Assembly: GCA_036506275.1 (NCBI GenBank)
Contig: DASXSB010000013.1
Location: forward strand, 1 to 64,000
Reading direction: 5' to 3'
Length of the DNA: 64,000 bases
DNA from: DASXSB01 sp036506275
GTDB taxonomy: Bacteria; Methylomirabilota; Methylomirabilia; Rokubacteriales; CSP1-6
Shown one piece after another: positions 59,734 to 64,000 of this stretch. The notes under the pieces are model-generated. The model was given only the letters and a program-made list of their open reading frames with translations, was not told where the DNA came from and did not search any database. Every line of letters starts with the position of its first letter. Position 1 is the first letter of the stretch. A program made the translations under genes and the position numbers.

Positions 59734-60569
59734 GCCTGCGATCCGTTGTCCCGCCCCGCGGCCGCGCGTGGCAATAATAGATTCGCACTGCCGGAGTGGA
59801 AGCCGGCGAGGTCGAGGGTGACGTAGACGTAGCCGAGCTTGCGGAGGCCGCGGACGATCGCATCGTGACGGCCGTCCTCCCACAGCCGGGCCATCTCCTC
59901 CTTCGGCAGCTCGAGCCGCGCGAGGCGATCGTGATGGCGAACCCGGAACTGCCGGAAGCCGAGGGAGCGCACGAGGGCCTCGGCGGCGTCCACCTGGCGC
60001 AGCTTCTCGGCGGTGATGCGATCGCCGTACTGGAAGCGCGACGAGAGACACGCAAACGATGGCTTGTCCCAGGTCGGCAAGCCGAGGGCTCGTGACAGCT
60101 CGCGGATCTCCGCCTTCCACAGCTCGGCCTCGATCAGGGGAGCGCGGACGCCGAGTTGCCTCGCCGCCTCCATTCCGGGCCGGTGATCGCCGAGGTCGTC
60201 CATGTTGGCGCCGTAGACGAGGGCGGCTTCGCCCTCGGCAGCCGCGATCGGCTGGAGCGTCCGGAACAGCTCCTCCTTGCAGAAGAAGCACCGGTTGGCG
60301 GGATTGCGCGCGTAGTCCGGGTTGTCGAGCTCGCGCGTTTGCACCACGCGGTGGCGGAGACCGATGAGCGCCGCCAGCTCGCACGCCTCCGCCAGCTCGC
60401 GCGCGGGATACGTCTCGGAATCGGCGGTGGCCAGCAACGCGCGGTCACCCACGGCGTCCCGCGCCGCGCGCGCGAGCAAGGTGGAGTCCACGCCTCCGGA
60501 GAACGCCACCACCACGCGGTCGAGACCGCGCAGGACGTCGAGCAACCGATCGTACTTCGCCGCGCTCAC
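59730..60569 (-). CDS. larE: ATP-dependent sulfur transferase LarE
   Basis: LarE adds sulfur to the pyridinium precursor of the nickel-pincer cofactor. The 279 residues have a PP-loop VVAFSGGVDSTLLARAARDA and SETYPARELAEA. Cysteines occur as CxxC at 94-97 (ANRCFFCKEELF) and at 174 (KPSFACLSSRFQYGDRIT). The single-Cys LarE of Lactobacillus loses its sulfur atom once per turnover. Three Cys suggest the class that binds a 4Fe-4S cluster and turns over catalytically. GTG start 1 bp after the PfkB stop. No larA in the window. Confidence 0.92.
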   Translation of the reverse strand: MSAAKYDRLLDVLRGLDRVVVAFSGGVDSTLLARAARDAVGDRALLATADSETYPARELAEACELAALIGLRHRVVQTRELDNPDYARNPANRCFFCKEELFRTLQPIAAAEGEAALVYGANMDDLGDHRPGMEAARQLGVRAPLIEAELWKAEIRELSRALGLPTWDKPSFACLSSRFQYGDRITAEKLRQVDAAEALVRSLGFRQFRVRHHDRLARLELPKEEMARLWEDGRHDAIVRGLRKLGYVYVTLDLAGFHSGSANLLLPRAAAGRDNGSQA

Positions 60570-60570
60570 C

Positions 60571-61482
60571 TCATGCCTCCAGGCGGATGAGATCCTGGAA
60601 CGCCGCGTAACGCTCCTCGATCTCCTGGTCCTTGAGCCGCTTGAGCCGGTTCAGCGAGAAATCCTCGACCGTGAACGACGCCATCACGGAGCCGTTCACC
60701 ATCGCGCGCCGCAGGGTGGCGCGGTCGAACAGCTCGCGGCCGGCGAGATACCCCATGAAGCCGCCCGCGAACGTGTCGCCGGCCCCAGTAGGATCGTACA
60801 CGGACTCGAGGGGAAAGGCAGGCACGACGAAGAAGGTGTCGTGCGCCATGAGGAGCGCTCCGTACTCGCCGCGCTTCACCACCACCATCTTCGGGCCCAT
60901 ACCCGCGATGGCGCGCGCGGCCCGGATCAGATTCGGCTCCCCCGCCAGCTGGCGCGCCTCCGCGTCGTTGATGGTGATGATGTCGACCTCGCGCAGCACG
61001 CGTCCGAGGGCCTCCCGCTTCCCGGTGATCCAGAAGTTCATGGTGTCGAGCGCCACCAGCCGTGGCCGCGTCGTCATCTGCCGCAGGACGTCGAGCTGCA
61101 GCTCGGGATCGATGTTGGCCAGGAACAAGAACGGCACGCGCCGGAGGGCGGCGGACAGCACCGGCTTGAAGTGCGCGAAGACGTTGAGCTGGGTGTCGAG
61201 GGTGCGGGCCTCATTCAGGTCGTAGCCGTATTCTCCCACCCACCGGAACGTCAGCCCGTCGCTGCGCTGGAGCCCGGCCAGATCCACGCCGCGATCCTCG
61301 AGCAAGCGGAGGTGCTCGGCGGGAAAATCCGCGCCCACGGTGGCGACCAGGTGCACGCGCGTGAAGAAGCTCGCCGCATACGAGAAGTAGGTGGCAGACC
61401 CCCCGAGCGCCTCCTCCGCTTTTCCGAACGGCGTCTGCACGGTGTCGAGAGCGACGGAGCCGACGACGAGCAGGTCAGCCAC
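60571..61482 (-). CDS. PfkB-family carbohydrate/nucleoside kinase
   Basis: 303 residues of the ribokinase fold: ADLLVVGSVALDTVQTPFGK at the start, then ALGGSATYFSYAASFFTRVH. The C-terminal catalytic motif is VYDPTGAGDTFAGGFMGYLA with the Asp base. TINDAEARQLAGEP and MVVVKRGEYGALLM also match. The substrate is not evident. Overlap by 8 bp with an MtnP-type phosphorylase, and 1 bp from larE, suggests sugar or nucleoside salvage. GTG start; no ATG close by. Confidence 0.88.
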   Translation of the reverse strand: MADLLVVGSVALDTVQTPFGKAEEALGGSATYFSYAASFFTRVHLVATVGADFPAEHLRLLEDRGVDLAGLQRSDGLTFRWVGEYGYDLNEARTLDTQLNVFAHFKPVLSAALRRVPFLFLANIDPELQLDVLRQMTTRPRLVALDTMNFWITGKREALGRVLREVDIITINDAEARQLAGEPNLIRAARAIAGMGPKMVVVKRGEYGALLMAHDTFFVVPAFPLESVYDPTGAGDTFAGGFMGYLAGRELFDRATLRRAMVNGSVMASFTVEDFSLNRLKRLKDQEIEERYAAFQDLIRLEA

Positions 61483-62392
61483 GCCGACTCTTCCGGGGAG
61501 CTGGTGTCCGGCCCGGGCGGCGCCGCTCCACCGGAAAGTACTTCCCGAGGAGGAGATCGAGGCGCCGCCGGGTGGCGAGCGGGAAGCGCGCGGGGCTGGT
61601 GATGACGGCATCGCGCAGTAGCTCGCCACACCCGCAGTGGCGGCGCGGATCGAGGGCGGGAATCATCCGCCGCAGGACGTCCTTGGCGGTAGCGACGTTG
61701 GTGAGGAGATTTCGCACCACCGCCTCCACCGTCACCGCCTCATGCGTCTCGTGCCAGACGTCGTAGTCGGTCGCGAGCGCGAGCGTGGCGTAGCAGAGCT
61801 CGGCCTCGCGCGCGAGCTTGGCCTCCGGCATGTTCGTCATGCCGATCACGTCCACACCCCAGCTCCGGTAGATGCGCGACTCCGCCTTCGTGGAGAACTG
61901 GGGACCCTCGATGCAGACATACGTGCCGCCCCGGTGCACGGTGGCGCCGGTGGCGGTGGCCGCCTTCTCGAGCTGGGTCGCGAGGTCCGCACACACGGGA
62001 TCGGCCATGCCCACGTGGGCGACGATGCCGTCGCCGAAGAACGAGGACACGCGTCGCTTGGTGGCGTCGAAGAACTGGTCGGGGATGACGAGGTCGAGCG
62101 GGCGGATCCGCTCCTGCATGCTGCCGACGGCCGAGATCGAGATCACCCATTCGACGCCGAGGGACTTCAAGCCCCACACGTTGGCGCGAAAGTTCAGCTC
62201 GCTCGGCATGATGCGATGGCCGCGACCGTGGCGCGGCAGGAACACCACGCGGCGGCCCTCGAACGTCCCCGTGCAGTACTCGTCGGAGGGGTCGCCGAAC
62301 GGCGTGCGCACGCGCCGCCAGCGGACGTCGGCGAGTCCCTCCATTTCGTAGAGCCCGCTGCCTCCGATGACGCCGATGACGCCGTCGCTCAC
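61475..62392 (-). CDS. mtnP: S-methyl-5'-thioadenosine phosphorylase
   Basis: MtnP cleaves methylthioadenosine into adenine and methylthioribose-1-phosphate. The 305 residues show IGVIGGSGLYEMEGLADVRW, VVFLPRHGRGHRIMPSELNF and NVWGLKSLGVEWVISISAVG. TYVCIEGPQFSTKAESRIYR and MTNMPEAKLAREAELCYATL follow. The last block with Asp in LATDYDVWHETH fits adenine specificity. A basic tail of about 20 residues is extra. GTG start overlaps the mtaB stop (GTGA). MTA arises from polyamine or radical-SAM chemistry; the neighbouring mtaB is a SAM enzyme. Confidence 0.93.
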   Translation of the reverse strand: MSDGVIGVIGGSGLYEMEGLADVRWRRVRTPFGDPSDEYCTGTFEGRRVVFLPRHGRGHRIMPSELNFRANVWGLKSLGVEWVISISAVGSMQERIRPLDLVIPDQFFDATKRRVSSFFGDGIVAHVGMADPVCADLATQLEKAATATGATVHRGGTYVCIEGPQFSTKAESRIYRSWGVDVIGMTNMPEAKLAREAELCYATLALATDYDVWHETHEAVTVEAVVRNLLTNVATAKDVLRRMIPALDPRRHCGCGELLRDAVITSPARFPLATRRRLDLLLGKYFPVERRRPGRTPAPRKSRRG

Positions 62393-63732
62393 CTGTCCTC
62401 CCCTGCTCCGCGTTGCGGTTCGAGCGTGCCTTCGGTGCCGCGGGCATCGGCGGCGGTGATCCGGATCTTCGCCAGCCGCCCCATGATCGCGTCGGGGCCG
62501 TCGACCGCCACCTCGACGTAGTTGCCCGTGAGCGCCAGGAGCCGCCCCGTCGTCCGGTCCCGCGTCTCCAGCACCAACGCCTCCGTCACCTCGCCCACGA
62601 GGCGAGACCGGAAGGCGAGGTTGAGCTGCGCGCCGGCGGCCCGTAAGCGCGCGCTCCGTCGCCGGATGACCCGCGCCTCCACCGTGTCGGGGAAGCTGGC
62701 CGCCTCCGTGGCCTTCCGCGCGGAATAGCTGAAGGTATGCAGATACGAGAACGGCAGCGCGTCCACGAGGGCGACCGTGGCCGAGAAGTCGCTCTCCGTC
62801 TCCCCCGGAAAGCCGGCGATGAGGTCGGTGCCGAGCCCCAGTCGTGGGATCGCGGCCGCCAAGCGCTCGACGAGCGCGCGGTACATCCGCGTGGTGTACG
62901 GACGCCGCATCTTTCGGAGGATTGCGTCGCTCCCGCTCTGGAGCGGGATGTGCAAATGCGGCGCGATGACCTTCGATCCCGTCACGACCTCGAGGAGCGC
63001 GGGTGTGAAGTACGCCGGCAACACCGAGGAGAGCCGCAGCCAGCGCAGGCCGGGAATTGCCAGGAGCCGCTCGAGGAGCGCCGCCAGCGTGGTGCGCGGG
63101 ACACGATCGGCGCCGTAGTCACCGAGGTCGACGCCGGTGAGCACGATCTCGGGATGCCCCGCCGCCACCAACCGCTGCGCCTGCTCGAGAACCACGCCGG
63201 GGTCGTGGCTTCGGCTACCACCGCGCGCGATGGGGACGATGCAGAACGCGCAGCGGTGCCGGCAACCGTCTTGAATCTTGAGGAACGCGCGGGAGCGGCC
63301 GTTGCGGCGCGCGAGCGGCGCCGGCACGAGGCCGCGGAGGGCCGCGACGTCCCCGACGTGCACGCGTTCCGGCGACGGCTCGCGATCCGCGAGCAGCGCC
63401 TCGAGGAGATCGGGAAGTCGGTCCTTGTCGCCGTTGCCGATTACCAGATCCACACCCGCCAGCGCCGCCGCCGCCGTGGGGTCCGTCTGCGCCCAGCAGC
63501 CGGTGACCACGACCCGCGCGTCCGGATTCACGCGCACGGCGCGGCGGATCGCCTGGCGGTCGGAGACGTCCGCGCGCGCCGTCACCGTGCACGTGTTCAC
63601 GACGACGACGTCGGCCCGGTCCTCGAACGGCACCGTCCGGAATCCCCGCGCCTCCAGGCGTCCTTGCAACTCCTGCGTGTCGACCTGGTTCAGCCGGCAC
63701 CCGAGGGTGGCGAAGGCGACGGTGCGGCTCAC
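62389..63732 (-). CDS. MtaB-like tRNA methylthiotransferase (radical SAM)
   Basis: 447 residues of the MiaB/MtaB/RimO family. The UPF0004 domain has VAFATLGCRLNQVDTQELQG and VVVNTCTVTARADVSDRQAI, holding two of its three Cys; the third is in VVVTGCWAQTDP. The radical-SAM Cys motif is IQDGCRHRCAFCIVPIARGG. HLHIPLQSGSDAILRKMRRP, DLIAGFPGETESDFSATV and a C-terminal TRAM domain follow. LGCRLNQVD is the MtaB (t6A37 to ms2t6A37) rather than MiaB (GCQMN) signature, but the symbol is withheld. GTG start overlaps the rlmN stop. Confidence 0.92.
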   Translation of the reverse strand: MSRTVAFATLGCRLNQVDTQELQGRLEARGFRTVPFEDRADVVVVNTCTVTARADVSDRQAIRRAVRVNPDARVVVTGCWAQTDPTAAAALAGVDLVIGNGDKDRLPDLLEALLADREPSPERVHVGDVAALRGLVPAPLARRNGRSRAFLKIQDGCRHRCAFCIVPIARGGSRSHDPGVVLEQAQRLVAAGHPEIVLTGVDLGDYGADRVPRTTLAALLERLLAIPGLRWLRLSSVLPAYFTPALLEVVTGSKVIAPHLHIPLQSGSDAILRKMRRPYTTRMYRALVERLAAAIPRLGLGTDLIAGFPGETESDFSATVALVDALPFSYLHTFSYSARKATEAASFPDTVEARVIRRRSARLRAAGAQLNLAFRSRLVGEVTEALVLETRDRTTGRLLALTGNYVEVAVDGPDAIMGRLAKIRITAADARGTEGTLEPQRGAGEDR

Positions 63733-64000
63733 GCGGGAACTGCCTCGCGGAGCTGGCCGCAGGCGGCGCCGATGTCCTCGCCCTTGCTCCACCGCACGGT
63801 GGTGGTCACTCCCGCCTCGAGAAGGACGGCCTGGAAGGCGAGGATCTGCGCGAGCGGCGGCCGCCGGAACTCGGCGCCCTCCCAGTCGTTGAACGGGATC
63901 AGGTTCACCTTGGCGGGCACTCCGCGCAGCAGGCGCGCCAGCCGTCGCGCGTCATCGGCGCTGTCGTTGACGCCGTCGAGCATCACGTACTCGAAGAAGA
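63729..64000 (-). CDS. rlmN: Dual-specificity rRNA/tRNA adenine C2-methyltransferase RlmN (C-terminal part)
   Basis: The last 90 residues of the gene are in the window; the rest lies beyond the right edge. FFEYVMLDGVNDSADDARRL and VPAKVNLIPFNDWEGAEFRR are RlmN landmarks. The methyl-carrying Cys is in SKGEDIGAACGQLREAV. RlmN methylates A2503 of 23S rRNA and A37 of some tRNAs. The stop overlaps mtaB by GTGA, so two radical-SAM RNA modification genes are adjacent. Confidence 0.92.
   Translation of the reverse strand, partial: FFEYVMLDGVNDSADDARRLARLLRGVPAKVNLIPFNDWEGAEFRRPPLAQILAFQAVLLEAGVTTTVRWSKGEDIGAACGQLREAVPA

Overview
The window is about 64 kb of very GC-rich, densely packed bacterial chromosome from a diderm. 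It carries Kdo/lipid A biosynthesis genes, BamA, Skp, Lol transport genes and apolipoprotein N-acyltransferase. The gene mix (form II CO-dehydrogenase-like molybdo-hydroxylase, nickel-pincer cofactor genes, an sigma-54-type promoter, many GTG starts) suggests an uncultured soil or subsurface lineage such as Rokubacteria/NC10 (Methylomirabilota). That placement is inference; no rRNA or marker tree is available here.

Almost everything is on the minus strand and is described in the direction of transcription, from high to low coordinates. 64000-57786: rlmN (partial), mtaB-like methylthiotransferase, mtnP-type phosphorylase, a PfkB kinase, then larE-larB-larC for the nickel-pincer cofactor. 57614-56343: a possible small membrane protein and an ExeA-type AAA ATPase. 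56203-48463: coxS-coxL-coxM (form II signature) followed by its maturation genes, namely a MobA/MocA nucleotidyltransferase, MoxR/CoxD, CoxE and XdhC. 48432-42759: a molybdopterin-binding-domain protein, sufU-sufS, an agmatinase-family enzyme, NfeD and slipin. tRNA-Ala(CGC) follows at 42705-42630.

A small plus-strand island (38966-42607) carries a secreted octapeptide-repeat protein behind a sigma-54 promoter, a membrane-anchored serine protease-rhodanese fusion with an in-frame UGA, a 38-residue zinc-ribbon protein and a 3-hydroxyisobutyrate-dehydrogenase-like enzyme. A HIT protein lies between them on the minus strand.

The remaining minus-strand block is housekeeping and envelope. It holds two M16 peptidase-like genes, rhomboid, tlyA, nadK, recN, secA and smc, with one small plus-strand gene of unknown function between secA and smc. 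Then comes rodZ-like-ftsY-ribD-ribE-ribBA-ribH-nusB-phosphoesterase-lnt-prfB-lolC/E-lolD, a very tightly overlapped run. It is followed by clpC-bamA-skp-lpxD-lpxA-gnnA-like-lpxI-lpxB-acyltransferase-waaA-lpxK-waaF. Most junctions are 4-bp GTGA/ATGA or 1-bp TGATG overlaps, which points to translational coupling.

The observations most worth a second look are: a candidate selenocysteine (UGA) at the second Cys position of a rhodanese active-site loop; a textbook RF2 +1 frameshift site in prfB; six genes whose start codon sits 7-9 nt after a -10-like hexamer, suggesting leaderless transcription; and the sigma-54 promoter in front of the repeat protein.
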